A stretch of DNA of 28,289 bases from a virus. The stretch covers positions 1 to 28,289 of IMG/VR virus record IMGVR_UViG_3300033148_002883, one strand, 5' to 3'. The position numbers and the translations under genes were made by a program. The notes beneath the pieces are model-generated. The model had not been told where the DNA came from. It worked only from the letters and a program-made list of their open reading frames with translations, and made no database searches. Shown here piece after piece: positions 14,096 through 22,519 of this stretch. How positions within the stretch are numbered: position 1 is the first letter of the stretch; the number at the start of each line of letters is the position of its first letter.

Positions 14096-14632
14096 ATGGG
14101 TAAAGGTGGGGATTTTGAGAGACAAGTATCAAAAGATTTAACTATATGGTTAACAGGTAAAAAGAAACCATATAAATTTTGGAGAATGCCGGGTAGCGGT
14201 GGTCTTGCCACTATACATGAAGAGAATGTTGATTTATCAGGTGATGTAAGAAGTTTGGATAGTGAAGGTGAGTTTTTTACACAAATATGGTCAGTTGAAT
14301 GTAAAAATGGATATCCAAAAACATCATTCTGGCAACATTTTAAGAATGCTAAAACTTTTAGTATAAAACTTTTTTGGATTCAGTGTTGTAATGATGCTGA
14401 TAAGTCTGGTAAACATCCAATGTTAGTATATAGAAAAAAAGGCAGACAACCAATAGTCGGTATATCACTAAATGATGTTCTTATAATTGATAGGATAATA
14501 GATATTTCACATATGAGTAGTATATCACTAAATTGGGGTAGTGAATTGTCATCAGTTGTGTTTTTTGACTATAAAGATTTTTTTGAAAAGATAAAACCAG
14601 ATGATATGAAGGAGATTTTTAATAATGGCTAA
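14096..14632 (+). CDS. Holliday junction resolvase-like PD-(D/E)XK nuclease
   Basis: 178 aa. The order of motifs matches Hjc-like and other restriction-fold resolvases: GGDFERQVSKDL (E8 on the first helix), WRMPGSGG (30-36), DLSGDV (D50) and WSVECKNG (E68, K70). These acids and lysine bind the metal ions. The second half has WIQCCNDA and LVYRKKGRQP, resembling the later strands of the fold. In a phage it could resolve recombination junctions before packaging. Specificity for junctions is inferred, and a general DNA nuclease is the alternative. It overlaps the next small gene by 8 bases. Confidence 0.7.
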   Translation: MGKGGDFERQVSKDLTIWLTGKKKPYKFWRMPGSGGLATIHEENVDLSGDVRSLDSEGEFFTQIWSVECKNGYPKTSFWQHFKNAKTFSIKLFWIQCCNDADKSGKHPMLVYRKKGRQPIVGISLNDVLIIDRIIDISHMSSISLNWGSELSSVVFFDYKDFFEKIKPDDMKEIFNNG

Positions 14633-14774
14633 ATTAGATTTAACACCAGAACAATTTGGTGATTATATATCAGCACTTATGCTTGATAAAATGATTAATA
14701 TGGATGATGTTATGTCCAATAATGAAGAATTTACAGAACTTATGAAAGATTTTAAAGTAAAAGTAAACTTTTGA
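14625..14774 (+). CDS. small acidic hypothetical protein
   Basis: 49 aa, beginning MAKLDLTPEQFGDY and ending KDFKVKVNF. A GAAGGAG site lies about 9 bases upstream in the end of the resolvase-like gene. Helical, methionine- and aspartate-rich (LMLDKMINMDDVM). Not recognised. The tight overlaps on both sides support it as a real gene. Confidence 0.6.
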   Translation: MAKLDLTPEQFGDYISALMLDKMINMDDVMSNNEEFTELMKDFKVKVNF

Positions 14775-14776
14775 AA

Positions 14777-15037
14777 ATGTATCTAGAGATGCCATCTGAA
14801 ATGAGAATGAAATATAAGTGGACGAGAAAAACACTCACAGGCGATTCAAATGCCATTCAAACTATAAGAATAATGCCAGAAGAAAAGAAAAAAGAAGATC
14901 CGAAAAAAGAAGGATTGATTAGAAAAGCTATAAGAAAAATTAAGAAAGCTGTAGGGATTGGTGATTCTGTTAGTTTTTCAACAGAAGAAGCTAAAATAAT
15001 ACAAGAAATAATAGGTTATGAAGAAGGAGAAGAATAA
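14777..15037 (+). CDS. hypothetical basic protein
   Basis: 86 aa from ATG 14777; a TTG at 14771 and ATGs further in are alternatives, and none has a convincing ribosome site, so the start is uncertain. The middle is very basic (PEEKKKEDPKKEGLIRKAIRKIKKAVG), probably an amphipathic or nucleic-acid-binding helix. Not recognised. Confidence 0.5.
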   Translation: MYLEMPSEMRMKYKWTRKTLTGDSNAIQTIRIMPEEKKKEDPKKEGLIRKAIRKIKKAVGIGDSVSFSTEEAKIIQEIIGYEEGEE

Positions 15038-15038
15038 T

Positions 15039-15347
15039 ATGGGAGAACTCGGAGGAGAGTTTCAAGAATCACCGGAAGGAATGGCTGCAAAAGATAATGC
15101 AGTTAGCACACCACCGGATGGAAAAATAAAAACAGATGTTGTTGATGTGTTTGCTGATGGCGAATATAAAGGAACACCTGTATTTGATGTGTCTAAAGGT
15201 GAATTTTATAATAATATGAAACAGGATAGAAAAAGACTTAGATTTAAAACTGATTCAACAGCCGGTACATATATGAGAAAGACTAGGTATAATATACCGT
15301 TTTATATTAGAAATAAAGAAGATGGATATCTAAGAAAAATTAAATAA
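15039..15347 (+). CDS. hypothetical protein
   Basis: 102 aa from ATG 15039 (GAAGGAG 8 bases upstream; ATG 15018 lies inside the previous gene). A glycine- and proline-rich N-terminus suggests a flexible region, followed by a basic part (MKQDRKRLRFKTDS). Not recognised. It ends its unit ahead of the promoter at 15352. Confidence 0.6.
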   Translation: MGELGGEFQESPEGMAAKDNAVSTPPDGKIKTDVVDVFADGEYKGTPVFDVSKGEFYNNMKQDRKRLRFKTDSTAGTYMRKTRYNIPFYIRNKEDGYLRKIK

Positions 15348-15351
15348 AGAG

Positions 15352-15380
15352 TTTACATTCGTAGTATAATTTGATATAAT
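15352..15380 (+). promoter_or_regulatory. sigma70-type promoter, GTTTACA class
   Basis: TTTACA (15352-15357), 17-base spacer, TATAAT (15375-15380), with another TATAAT at 15365-15370 inside the spacer. Same arrangement as at 11972. It drives the RNase H-like nuclease and the long replication/nucleotide unit. Confidence 0.85.
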
Positions 15381-15412
15381 TAGACAAAATGTGTGGTTAG
15401 GAGATATTTAAT

Positions 15413-16327
15413 ATGGTAAAAAAAATTGTTTTGTTTGATTTTAATAATCTGGTTTTTAGGAATTTTTTCATAAAGGAAGTTGAACCACATTCTGAAAAAC
15501 CAGATTTTATGTTATGGAGATATAATATATTTAATTCTATATATCAATCATTGTGGAAAGAGGAAAATATAGTTGAAGTTGTTATTGCTGTTGATGATAA
15601 AAATTCGTGGAGAAAGTCATATTTTCCAAGATATAAAGAATCAAGAAAAAAACAGCGTGATAAGTCAGATGTAAAATGGAATCTTTTATTTGATAATCTA
15701 AACAAACTAGTAAGTGATTTAAAACATTACATGCCGTTTAAAGTTATAAAAATAAGATCTGCTGAAGCTGATGATATTATAGCTATAATTGCTAAAAATG
15801 TTGAAGAGAGTGTTATAGTAATATCTAATGATGAAGATTATTTGCAATTGTCTTCTGATAGAATATTATTATACAATCCACAAAAGAAAGATTATGTTAA
15901 GGTTGCTGATTGTCAAAAATTTTTGATAGAAAAAATAATGTTGGGTCAAAAGAAGGATGATATATTCAATATTATAACACCAGATGATTGGGGACGAACA
16001 GAAAAAACGATGAATAAAAGAAAACCAGGATTTGGCCCAGCCGCTTTAAAAAAGGTAGTAGAAAGCGGCATAGATGAATGGTTGGAAAAGAGACATATTA
16101 ATAAATTATATGGTGAAGTAGATGTTAAAAAAAATTATAAGCGAAATCAAATTCTAATAGACTTTGATAAAATACCAGAGACAATAACAAACCGTATTTT
16201 AGATCAATATGATAATTACTCTTTTCCACCACCATCAAATATATTTCAATTTTTTAAGAGATACCAAATGCGTGGATTTTTAGAAAATTTCAATAGTGTA
16301 GAGAGTAAATTGATGGAGTTGTATTAG
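15413..16327 (+). CDS. rnh: T4 RNase H-like 5'-3' exonuclease (FEN family)
   Basis: 304 aa, the same length class as T4 RNase H (305 aa). Removes RNA primers and adjoining DNA from Okazaki fragments. Acidic metal-binding motifs are visible: LFDFNN (D9), VIAVDDKNSWRK, AEADDIIAIIAK (about 117-128), VISNDEDYLQL (about 136-146), and a later GQKKDDIFNI (about 180-189). The region NKRKPGFGPAALKKVVESG resembles the H3TH DNA-binding element. Together with the ligase at 3313 and the gp32-like protein it completes T4-style lagging-strand maturation. GGAGA precedes the ATG. Confidence 0.92.
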   Translation: MVKKIVLFDFNNLVFRNFFIKEVEPHSEKPDFMLWRYNIFNSIYQSLWKEENIVEVVIAVDDKNSWRKSYFPRYKESRKKQRDKSDVKWNLLFDNLNKLVSDLKHYMPFKVIKIRSAEADDIIAIIAKNVEESVIVISNDEDYLQLSSDRILLYNPQKKDYVKVADCQKFLIEKIMLGQKKDDIFNIITPDDWGRTEKTMNKRKPGFGPAALKKVVESGIDEWLEKRHINKLYGEVDVKKNYKRNQILIDFDKIPETITNRILDQYDNYSFPPPSNIFQFFKRYQMRGFLENFNSVESKLMELY

Positions 16328-16537
16328 ATGAGTGTGAAAGTTTTAATTGAATATCATCATGGAACCGATACAATAACAGTAAAATCGGAGTTTAAAGATG
16401 TTAATGATACACTAAAGCTATTAGCTTTAGGTTATGATAAATGGATGAAAGAGAGGGTAGGCTTGAAGTGTGATAAATGTGGTGAATATATAGATGCTGG
16501 TTGGGAATATTGTGCCAAATGTGGTGAAGATGTATGA
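16328..16537 (+). CDS. small zinc-ribbon protein
   Basis: 69 aa, starting immediately after the nuclease stop with GGAG 8 bases upstream. The N-terminal 40 residues are mixed alpha/beta. The C-terminus is a compact zinc ribbon, CDKCGEYIDAGWEYCAKCGE, of the double zinc-ribbon type. Function unknown. Confidence 0.7.
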   Translation: MSVKVLIEYHHGTDTITVKSEFKDVNDTLKLLALGYDKWMKERVGLKCDKCGEYIDAGWEYCAKCGEDV

Positions 16538-16780
16538 AAACAAAAGTGGTAAATATAAGGAACTATGATGGTGATAGGTGTTGATGGTGATAGAAATGAA
16601 GTAATAGAAAAATATGAAAGATATATAATATCGAACCCGATATTAATGGCTGAGTTGCCTAAGCTTGAAAATGAAGTGCTTGGGTGTTTTTGTGAACCTA
16701 AAAAATGTCACGGAGATGTGATAGTTAAGTTGTTGAAAGAAAGGAGAGTGTTAAATGATTCCAAGATTCGTAATAATTAA
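16534..16780 (+). pseudogene. DUF4326 gene, frameshifted and missing its central motif
   Basis: An ORF starting at 16534 (ATGA overlap with the previous stop) encodes MKTKVVNIRNYDGDRC and stops at 16584. The next frame, from 16565, continues with IGVDGDRNEVIEKYERYI and CFCEPKKCHGDVIVKLL and ends at 16780. Together these are the beginning and end of a DUF4326 protein. The usual middle, with its GR...WGNPF motif (about 15 residues), is missing, and the two parts are in different frames. A direct repeat GATGGTGATAG (16566-16576 and 16582-16592) sits at the break, consistent with a deletion between repeats. The C-terminal ORF may still be translated from ATG 16565. DUF4326 function is unknown. 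Confidence 0.7.
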
Positions 16781-16961
16781 TATTAGTGAAAGAAATGTGT
16801 TTGAGAAAGAGTATCAACTGCCTTATGGATATGGTGATTGTGATATATTTGATAATATAGATGATGCTATTAGAATGTTGAAAGGAGTTCCAGAAATATA
16901 TAAAGGATGTTCTGTAGAAAAAATTGATGAAAATGGTAGGGATGTGGTATATAAACTATGA
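16755..16961 (+). CDS. hypothetical protein
   Basis: 68 aa with AAAGGAG 9 bases upstream, overlapping the DUF4326 remnant by 26 bases and the next gene by 4 bases. Mixed alpha/beta, acidic, with two isolated cysteines. Not recognised. Confidence 0.6.
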   Translation: MIPRFVIINISERNVFEKEYQLPYGYGDCDIFDNIDDAIRMLKGVPEIYKGCSVEKIDENGRDVVYKL

Positions 16962-17734
16962 GTAAAAGTTGTTTTGTAGAAGGATATACAATTGATGATG
17001 TTTATTTTCAGCTACTTAGCGAATTATATAAACATGGAAGAAAGAATCCAATAGATTATGGTAGTTTTGCTGGATCATCACGCTTGGAATTTGATTTTGC
17101 CGCTGGTACAATATATAACCCTACCATAAGACCACTTACACCTATAATGCCAGAAGGTGTCCCGCCAGTTACGACAGATGATGAAATAGAAAAATACTTT
17201 ACTAATTATATAATGGATGGTCATAATCTTGCTAAAAATGAACATTATAGATATGCTACATTTATTTCTGGTGGTGAATATACTTTACCCTATTTTAAAT
17301 GGAAAAGAGATTATGACAGATCTTTTGATCATGGTGATTTATTAATTCATGTCCCAAACCAAGTGGAATGGATCATCAAACATTATAAAGAAAAAGGATT
17401 TGGGAATAACCATTGTTATATACAAGTTGGATATCCAGAAAGTTCTTTTGCATATGATATACCTTGGAAAGATGAATCAGAAAGACAGACTAGTCCATGT
17501 CTCAGAGGTATAGATACTCATATAAAAGATAATAAATTACATATGTCAGTGACTTTTAGATCATGGGATTTATTTGCTGGGTTTCCAGAAAATATGGGTG
17601 GTATTACTATGTTAGGTGAGTATATTTCTGATTCATTGGAAATAGAAATGGGATCACTATCTTTTTCATGCTTGAAATTACATTGTTATGATTCACAGTT
17701 GGATGCTGTAAAAGCTAGATTGTATATTGAGTAG
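16958..17734 (+). CDS. archaeal-type thymidylate synthase / pyrimidine hydroxymethylase (ThyA superfamily)
   Basis: 258 aa. Transfers a one-carbon unit from methylene-tetrahydrofolate to dUMP or dCMP. The catalytic segment is TSPCLRGIDTHI with nucleophile C181, followed by LHMSVTFRSWDLFAGFPENMGG (R201, S202, D204 bind phosphate and base). The N-terminal pattern (GRKN..., RPLTPIMPEGVPP, YFTNYI, NEHYRYA) is like the archaeal thymidylate synthases of the Methanothermobacter MTH774 kind, not E. coli ThyA. The asparagine that distinguishes dUMP synthases cannot be placed with certainty by eye, so dTMP synthesis and hydroxymethylation of dUMP or dCMP are both open. It is close to nrdJ and in one unit, fitting dNTP supply. 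Confidence 0.85.
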   Translation: MSKSCFVEGYTIDDVYFQLLSELYKHGRKNPIDYGSFAGSSRLEFDFAAGTIYNPTIRPLTPIMPEGVPPVTTDDEIEKYFTNYIMDGHNLAKNEHYRYATFISGGEYTLPYFKWKRDYDRSFDHGDLLIHVPNQVEWIIKHYKEKGFGNNHCYIQVGYPESSFAYDIPWKDESERQTSPCLRGIDTHIKDNKLHMSVTFRSWDLFAGFPENMGGITMLGEYISDSLEIEMGSLSFSCLKLHCYDSQLDAVKARLYIE

Positions 17735-17745
17735 AGAGGTATAAT

Positions 17746-18201
17746 ATGTTAGATGATATAGAAAAGATTGTAGATAATTTCAATATAACTGAAGATATAA
17801 CCGAAGATATAACTGAAGAAAAGAATGACTTTGAAAAAACTTATGAAGCATATAATATAAACAAACTAGAAGAACAATATAAAATAGAAGAACGAAAATA
17901 TGAACAAGAAATGCTTATAAGGCGATTAAGGAGTGTAGAGGAAGAAATATTATATGAAGAAAAATTAGAAAGATATAGAGGAAGAACAGAGAAAAATACA
18001 ATATCATGTTCAAATTGTAAAAGTAACATAGAGATATGTTTTAAAGTTGAAAACATATCTCTATATGGACCACCACTATTGGGTAGTAATACAAAAATGA
18101 TTGAATATAAACAAGATTATTTCTATTGTCCACGTTGTTCAATTAGATATGGTATTCATGGAGAAATTGTAAGTATAAAAATGACTAATGAGGTTAAATA
18201 A
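17746..18201 (+). CDS. coiled-coil zinc-ribbon protein
   Basis: 151 aa. The N-terminus has a short repeat (ITEDITEDITEE, residues 15-26, also repeated at DNA level). Next comes a highly charged coiled coil (about 30-85) and then a C-terminal zinc ribbon (CSNC near 93 and CPRC near 131). GAGG lies upstream. It is immediately before nrdJ, with 3 bases between. Family unknown; a dimeric adaptor is a reasonable guess. Confidence 0.65.
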   Translation: MLDDIEKIVDNFNITEDITEDITEEKNDFEKTYEAYNINKLEEQYKIEERKYEQEMLIRRLRSVEEEILYEEKLERYRGRTEKNTISCSNCKSNIEICFKVENISLYGPPLLGSNTKMIEYKQDYFYCPRCSIRYGIHGEIVSIKMTNEVK

Positions 18202-18204
18202 TAT

Positions 18205-20445
18205 ATGAAAGAAAATAATAATTATGGTTTAAGTGAGAATGCAATAAAAATATTTAACGATCTTTATTGTTTTCAAGATGAATCTATAAAAGATGCATTT
18301 AAAAGAGTAGCGAAGGAATTTGTAGTAGAAGATAAAGATTTTGATATGGCGTTTGATTTATTATCAAAAGGATATTGGCGGCCTAATACACCTACATGGC
18401 TTAATGCTGGAACTAATCATAAAATATTTTCTGGTTGTTTTGTAACTGGTCTTCAAGATTCAATGAATTCAATATATGATGTGGCTAATACAGCTCGTAA
18501 AATTTTTCAACATGGTGCTGGTATTGGTATACCAATAGGAAATTTAAGAGAACAAGAATCATGGATATATGAAAACAATACAGATATGCTTCCAAGAGGA
18601 AAAAGTAGTGGGCCAATAACATTTATGAAGTTATTTGATGCTGTTGGGGAAACAACAAAAAGTGGTGGTAGAGTTAGAAGAGCTGCTATTCTTTGTTCAA
18701 TGCCTATATGGCATCCAGATATATTTGAGTTTATAAGATGTAAAGAAGAAGATGGTAGGTTATCAAATATGAATATATCTGTTTCTGTTACAGATAAGTT
18801 TATAGAATCTTTAGAAAACAACATACCATTTGATTTAATAACACCTTATGATGGTAAAAAAATTAGTGAAATAAATCCTCAAGAAATATGGGATATGATA
18901 TCACTAATGTCATGGAAAACAGCCGATCCTGGTATATTTTTTATTGATACAGTTAATAAATATAATCCACTATCATCTGAAATTCTTATAGAAACAAGCA
19001 ATCCTTGTGGTGAACAATTTTTAATACCCAATAATTGTTGTAATTTATCAGCTATTAATGTATATAAATTTATAAAAAATGGTGAATATGATTGGGATGG
19101 TTTATATGAGTGTGCATTTAATGTCATGAAACTGATGGATAATGTTATAGATATAATGGATTATCCAGATGAAAAATTTAAAGAAAATTCTATTAAATAT
19201 AGACCAGTTGGTATTGGTATTATGAGCCTGGCTGATTCACTTTTTGAACTTGGATATAGATATGATGGGGCAGAGGGTAGAAAATTTGCTGGAAAAGTTA
19301 TGAGAATAATAACAACTGCATGTATTCATAAGAGTGCTCTGGTATCAAAAGAGCGAGGCCCATATCATAATTATGATACGCATAAAGAAAAAATGGAAGA
19401 AATAATTGCATCTCATATAGGATTAAATAATTCTAACATGTCACCATATACAAAAGAAGTTATGGAGTTAGTAAAAGAAAATGGTGTTAGAAATATACAA
19501 TTTACTACTTGTATGCCAACGGGCACAACTGCATTATCTTGTGATTCTTCATATGGTATGGAACCATCTTTTGGTCTTGTATTTCAAAAGAATTTAATTT
19601 CTGGCGAAAAGATGATGGTTGCCAATTCTATATTTTATGAAAAGTATAAAAATGAAGATTGGTTTACGGATAATTTAATTGAAAGAATATTTAAGAATGG
19701 TGGTTCTTTAAAAGGAATTCGTGGAATACCTAAAGATGTAAGAGAAGTATTTGTTACAGCACATGATATAAAATATCGTGATCGTATAGATATGCAATCT
19801 GAAATTCAAAAACATACGAGTAATGCGATTTCTAGTACAATAAACTTATCTAGAGAAACCACAAAAGAAGAAATATCAGAAATATATTTATATGCATATA
19901 AAAAGGGGTTGAAAGGTATAACAATATACCGTGATGGCTCAAAACAAAATCAACCAGTAACATTTTCATCTGTTGAGGAATCTATAGAGTTTAAAAGGCC
20001 GAATGTAATGGATTCAAAAACATATACTGTTGAAACTGGTAATGGAAAAATGTATGTAACTATTTCAGAACATAAAAGAAAACCACTTGAAATTTTTATG
20101 AATATAGGTAAAAGTGGTCAAATATTAAATACGTTGACAGAGGCATTAGGTAGATCAATATCTATAGCATTACAAAGAGGTGTTCCAGTAGAAGATATTA
20201 TTAAAACATTAATAAATATAAATAGTGATAAAATAGCGTGGCATAAATTTGAAGAAACTGATAAAAGACCAACACAAATTTTGAGTATTCCAGATGGTAT
20301 TGCTAAGCTTTTATCAAAATATTATTCTGGTGTTGTATATGAAGGTGAATTATCTAGTGAATTATGTGAGAAATGTGGAAATTCAATGACTGCAGTAGAA
20401 GGGTGTTTTAGTTGTTCAGCTTGTGGCCACAGCCGATGTTCATAA
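18205..20445 (+). CDS. nrdJ: class II (adenosylcobalamin-dependent) ribonucleotide reductase
   Basis: 746 aa. Reduces ribonucleotides to deoxyribonucleotides using a B12-generated radical, needing no separate radical subunit. Visible: RPNTPTWLNAGT, first redox cysteine in SGCFVTG (C78), GAGIGIPIGNLR, and the active-site NPCGEQ (C268). Then come MPTGTTALSC, the C-terminal helper segment GLKGITIYRDGS, a TSCPD-like domain (about 610-690, TGNGKMYVTISEH) and a C-terminal cysteine ribbon (CEKCGNS...CFSCSACGHSRC) that relays electrons. The intact domain order matches NrdJ/NrdZ enzymes. It implies that the host has or takes up cobalamin. Start ATG with GAGG 11 bases upstream. Confidence 0.96.
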   Translation: MKENNNYGLSENAIKIFNDLYCFQDESIKDAFKRVAKEFVVEDKDFDMAFDLLSKGYWRPNTPTWLNAGTNHKIFSGCFVTGLQDSMNSIYDVANTARKIFQHGAGIGIPIGNLREQESWIYENNTDMLPRGKSSGPITFMKLFDAVGETTKSGGRVRRAAILCSMPIWHPDIFEFIRCKEEDGRLSNMNISVSVTDKFIESLENNIPFDLITPYDGKKISEINPQEIWDMISLMSWKTADPGIFFIDTVNKYNPLSSEILIETSNPCGEQFLIPNNCCNLSAINVYKFIKNGEYDWDGLYECAFNVMKLMDNVIDIMDYPDEKFKENSIKYRPVGIGIMSLADSLFELGYRYDGAEGRKFAGKVMRIITTACIHKSALVSKERGPYHNYDTHKEKMEEIIASHIGLNNSNMSPYTKEVMELVKENGVRNIQFTTCMPTGTTALSCDSSYGMEPSFGLVFQKNLISGEKMMVANSIFYEKYKNEDWFTDNLIERIFKNGGSLKGIRGIPKDVREVFVTAHDIKYRDRIDMQSEIQKHTSNAISSTINLSRETTKEEISEIYLYAYKKGLKGITIYRDGSKQNQPVTFSSVEESIEFKRPNVMDSKTYTVETGNGKMYVTISEHKRKPLEIFMNIGKSGQILNTLTEALGRSISIALQRGVPVEDIIKTLININSDKIAWHKFEETDKRPTQILSIPDGIAKLLSKYYSGVVYEGELSSELCEKCGNSMTAVEGCFSCSACGHSRCS

Positions 20446-20469
20446 ATATTAAAGAAAGAGGGGATAAAA

Positions 20470-20826
20470 ATGAGTATAAGAAAACATTTTAAAGAATCTG
20501 AAATTGAAGAAATGACTATGGATATGTTATTTGAACAAACATCTAATCCAATGACTGGATCTCAAATAGCTAAAGAAGTAGGAATAACAAGACAAGCTGT
20601 ATCAAATACATTAAAAAGAGCCATGGATAAAGTATTTGCAGAAGTAAAAAAGTTAGAAAAGGGCATGGATAATTTTGAAGTTGCTGTTATGATGTCGCAA
20701 ATATTTGGAGTTGAGCAAGATAGTGAAGAAGAATTAAAAAAATTCTTTAAATTGTTTAAACCAGCAACAAGGAAAAAGATAGAGGAAGATGGTGCAAAAT
20801 ATTTATCTAAATTCCAACAAAAATAA
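20470..20826 (+). CDS. helix-turn-helix DNA-binding protein
   Basis: 118 aa. A clear helix-turn-helix at about residues 29-53 (MTGSQIAKEVGITRQAVSNTLKRAM), similar to sigma-70 region 4 and other DNA-binding HTHs. This is followed by a helical C-terminal half. AAGAGGGG precedes the ATG. Possibly a phage transcription regulator controlling late or middle genes. No sigma region 2 is seen. Confidence 0.8.
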   Translation: MSIRKHFKESEIEEMTMDMLFEQTSNPMTGSQIAKEVGITRQAVSNTLKRAMDKVFAEVKKLEKGMDNFEVAVMMSQIFGVEQDSEEELKKFFKLFKPATRKKIEEDGAKYLSKFQQK

Positions 20827-20971
20827 ACACTTCTTATGTATAGAGTGTGTAAATTGTAAGACTAAAAATGGACTGGTGTATTGTAAAAAAAAATATTTTA
20901 GTGAAAAGAGTAAAAAATCATTGATATATGTGCCTATAGATTTTGATTGTTACGAATGGGAAGAGGCATGA
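20789..20971 (+). CDS. small cysteine-rich protein
   Basis: 60 aa if started at ATG 20789; GTG 20792 gives better spacing from AGAGGA, so the exact start is uncertain. Cysteines as CIECVNCKTKNGLVYC suggest a metal-binding knuckle. It overlaps the HTH gene by 38 bases. Not recognised. Confidence 0.5.
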   Translation: MVQNIYLNSNKNKHFLCIECVNCKTKNGLVYCKKKYFSEKSKKSLIYVPIDFDCYEWEEA

Positions 20972-20987
20972 AATAACTTGTGATAAA

Positions 20988-22034
20988 ATGATAGATTTAC
21001 AATTTGTTAATGAATTTGTATATAGGCATTTTGAGAAGGTTAGTTCTTCCTCTAATGGATCGCATTTTCTTGCTCGTTGTTCTCTATGTGGTGATAGTAA
21101 TAAGAGTAAAGCAAAAAGAAGATTTAATTTAGATTATAATAATGGGAACCCGATTTGGCATTGTTTTAACTGTGGCGAATCGGGTTCTTTTTTGGAATTA
21201 TTTTGTAGATTTGAAGGTTTAACAATAAATGAAGCAAAGAAAGAATTATTTGGTTTTGATTCAGATTATTTAATTCAGAAACTATCTAAAAGAAAAAAAG
21301 ATAAAGTTATAAAAGAAATTGAACATGAAAACCATGATTGGTTGTTAGATGATTGTATTGGTTTAAATATAGAACCAGTGTCCACAGTGTTCTATTCATC
21401 ATATTTAAATTTATTAAAACAATTTTATAGAGACAGAAAAATTGATAAAGATTTTGATATTTTTATCGCATATAAAGGCGATTATAAAGGCAGATTTATT
21501 ATTCCTATATATGATGAATATAAACATATAGTATATTTTCAAGCTAGAAGAGTTCCTGGATTTGATATATTACCAAAATATAAAAACCCAACATTAACAA
21601 AAGGTGGAATAATCCTCAATAGAGAAAAATTTGATAGAGAAAAATATATTATTGTTACAGAGGGTGTCATTGATGCATACACAATTGGTAATCAAGGAAC
21701 ATGTTCATTTGGAACCAATATCACAGAGGAATTTCTTAAAGAACTAATTTCTTTGACTGATAGGGGAGTTATTATTGCTTTAGATAATGATAAAGCAGGA
21801 TATAATTCGTTGAAAAAATTTATGTTAGGTTATACAAAGAGAAAGAAAGAAACACTTAAAAACAAATATGCTAATAGAGTAAAATATTTTCTTTTCCCAA
21901 AGAAATATAAAGACTATAAAGATATAAATAACATCAGGACTGCTTATAATATTAATATCTATAATATGATTATTGATAATTCATATGAGTACTCTAGTGC
22001 ATTAGTTAAATTAAAAATAAATAACTTGTTTTAA
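20988..22034 (+). CDS. DnaG-type DNA primase
   Basis: 348 aa from ATG 20988; an upstream TTG (20943) lies inside the previous gene. No good ribosome site is seen, so translation may be coupled. Makes RNA primers for lagging-strand synthesis. The N-terminal zinc-binding domain has CSLCGDSNKSK and WHCFNCGESGSFLELF (first 70 residues). The catalytic TOPRIM domain shows IIVTEGVIDAY (acid E) and VIIALDNDKAGYNS (the DxD pair). It is shorter than cellular DnaG and lacks the helicase-binding C-terminal domain. No replicative helicase is in this window. Confidence 0.92.
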   Translation: MIDLQFVNEFVYRHFEKVSSSSNGSHFLARCSLCGDSNKSKAKRRFNLDYNNGNPIWHCFNCGESGSFLELFCRFEGLTINEAKKELFGFDSDYLIQKLSKRKKDKVIKEIEHENHDWLLDDCIGLNIEPVSTVFYSSYLNLLKQFYRDRKIDKDFDIFIAYKGDYKGRFIIPIYDEYKHIVYFQARRVPGFDILPKYKNPTLTKGGIILNREKFDREKYIIVTEGVIDAYTIGNQGTCSFGTNITEEFLKELISLTDRGVIIALDNDKAGYNSLKKFMLGYTKRKKETLKNKYANRVKYFLFPKKYKDYKDINNIRTAYNINIYNMIIDNSYEYSSALVKLKINNLF

Positions 22035-22051
22035 AGTGGGGGATGGAAAAT

Positions 22052-22516
22052 ATGATAATTACTTCTGTTGGAACAGATTATATAGAATTAAATGAAAATA
22101 ATTTATATAATAAAGATTTACAACAAATACCAAGAGTTCATTTGATAAAATTAAATTTCAATGAACCAACTGAAAAAAAAGTAAAAAAGGTTTTGAGTTT
22201 GTTTCCAAAAACAAACAGATTCGTTATAGAAAATAACATAAAAATTTATAACTTTATTTTAAGGGGAACAAGCAAAAAGTATTATGTATCTAATATTATT
22301 GATACTAATATGGTTTCGTTTTTTAGAAAAAATAATAAGATTTTAGTGAATTTTAATTACTTTGATTCTATTAATCGTATGTATTATTTACAAGATGATA
22401 TTTTTGAAGATTTGTTAAAAAATGTTGAAGTTATAGATATAAATGAAGATATTTTTAATGAAAAGGATGATATTCTAGAATATTGGCGTGGTAATGTTAT
22501 AATATCTAGCAGATAA
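22052..22516 (+). CDS. hypothetical protein
   Basis: 154 aa from ATG 22052; ATG 22043 is also in frame but is directly abutted by the GTGGGGG site. Not recognised. Mostly beta and charged, with no cysteines or membrane segments. It lies between primase and a glycosyltransferase. Confidence 0.6.
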   Translation: MIITSVGTDYIELNENNLYNKDLQQIPRVHLIKLNFNEPTEKKVKKVLSLFPKTNRFVIENNIKIYNFILRGTSKKYYVSNIIDTNMVSFFRKNNKILVNFNYFDSINRMYYLQDDIFEDLLKNVEVIDINEDIFNEKDDILEYWRGNVIISSR

Positions 22517-22519
22517 AAT

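Noticed and set aside
17788-17823. Short repeated units (ATAACTGAAGAT) considered as a CRISPR or iteron array
   Set aside because: The repeat is in frame inside a coding sequence (ITEDITEDITEE), has no spacers, and is explained as a peptide repeat.
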